In this document: positions 63,850 through 64,000 of the stretch, one piece after another
Layout: each line of letters begins with the position of its first letter
Position numbering within the stretch: the stretch's first letter is position 1
Source: Marisa cornuarietis
Lineage: Eukaryota > Mollusca > Gastropoda > Architaenioglossa > Ampullariidae
Length of the DNA stretch: 64,000 nt
NCBI GenBank assembly: GCA_004794655.1
Contig: SMMW01000617.1
Span: 15,975,501 to 16,039,500, forward strand
Reading direction: 5' to 3'
Notes under the pieces: model-generated
Told to the model about the DNA's origin: nothing
Database searches by the model: none
What the model saw: only the letters and a program-made list of their open reading frames with translations
Translations under genes and position numbers: made by a program

Positions 63850-64000
63850 TAATTACTTACTTACTTACTTACTGCCCGTTATGCCTGTCGGCACGTAGGG
63901 CAGCGACAAAGGTCCTCCACTTTTGTCTGTCCTGGGCCAGCTTCCCCACAGTGCCCCAGCTGTGATTTAGGGTCTTCATTTCTGCCTCCACGGTTCGCCG
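63850..64000 (-). pseudogene. C-terminal end of a LINE polyprotein, running off the window
   Basis: The minus strand from 64000 reads RRTVEAEMKTLNHSWGTVGK, then LAQDRQKWRTFVAALRADRH and NGQ-stop. This is the conserved last part of RTE-like LINE ORFs and resembles the 38.3 kb tail (TWRRTVEREM, RVSADRHQWRALVE). It is followed by a (TAAG)n tail at 63850-63872. The rest lies outside the window. Confidence 0.75.

Overview
The window is metazoan nuclear DNA, most likely from a mollusc and probably a gastropod. The evidence is a spliced, GT-AG intron-rich gene, long AT-rich non-coding stretches, many long (GT)n/(AC)n tracts, tRNA-derived SINEs, and several decayed LINE families of types common in molluscan genomes. 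The species cannot be fixed from sequence alone. Only one gene is clearly resolved: 5-aminolevulinate synthase (ALAS), the first enzyme of haem synthesis, on the + strand. Its coding sequence is nine exons between 27881 and 32537, giving 562 residues that join in frame at every splice site. It carries a mitochondrial presequence, three Cys-Pro haem regulatory motifs and the complete PLP-enzyme core. About 5.4 kb upstream, at 22308-22475, is a candidate non-coding first exon with no ATG and a good splice donor. It begins with a textbook iron-responsive element (22313-22341). If this exon belongs to the ALAS mRNA, the gene combines iron control of translation with haem feedback on the protein. 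This is the most interesting signal in the window. Layout: 1-2.4 kb, nothing recognised; 2.5-3.6 kb, a pogo/Tigger-type element with another element nested inside; 8.35-8.63 and 13.03-13.3 kb, two copies of one dispersed repeat; 10.5-11 kb, a weak candidate small-protein gene on the minus strand; 13.6 kb, a tRNA-derived SINE; 14.5 and 20.9 kb, two copies of a Foldback/MULE-like element with 9-bp target duplications; 15.0 kb, a hAT-type MITE; 22.3-36 kb, the ALAS locus with transposons in its presumed first intron; 37.7-38.1 kb, a 199-bp tandem duplication; 38.3-41 kb, a decayed RTE-like LINE (minus strand) broken by an LTR plus a tRNA-Trp-type primer binding site; 41.6-42.9 kb, an RNase H-bearing LINE remnant (+), with a second 3' end at 55.4-55.6 kb (minus); 46.3-46.8 kb, a 31-bp G-rich minisatellite; 43-61 kb, many microsatellites; 53.5-54.4 kb, another LINE reverse-transcriptase relic split by a hAT MITE with a perfect 8-bp duplication; 57.3-57.6 kb, a piece of a transposon-type integrase ORF; 63.85-64 kb, the 3' end of a LINE running out of the window. 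Apart from ALAS, most of the sequence is accessory DNA made of nested and decayed mobile elements.
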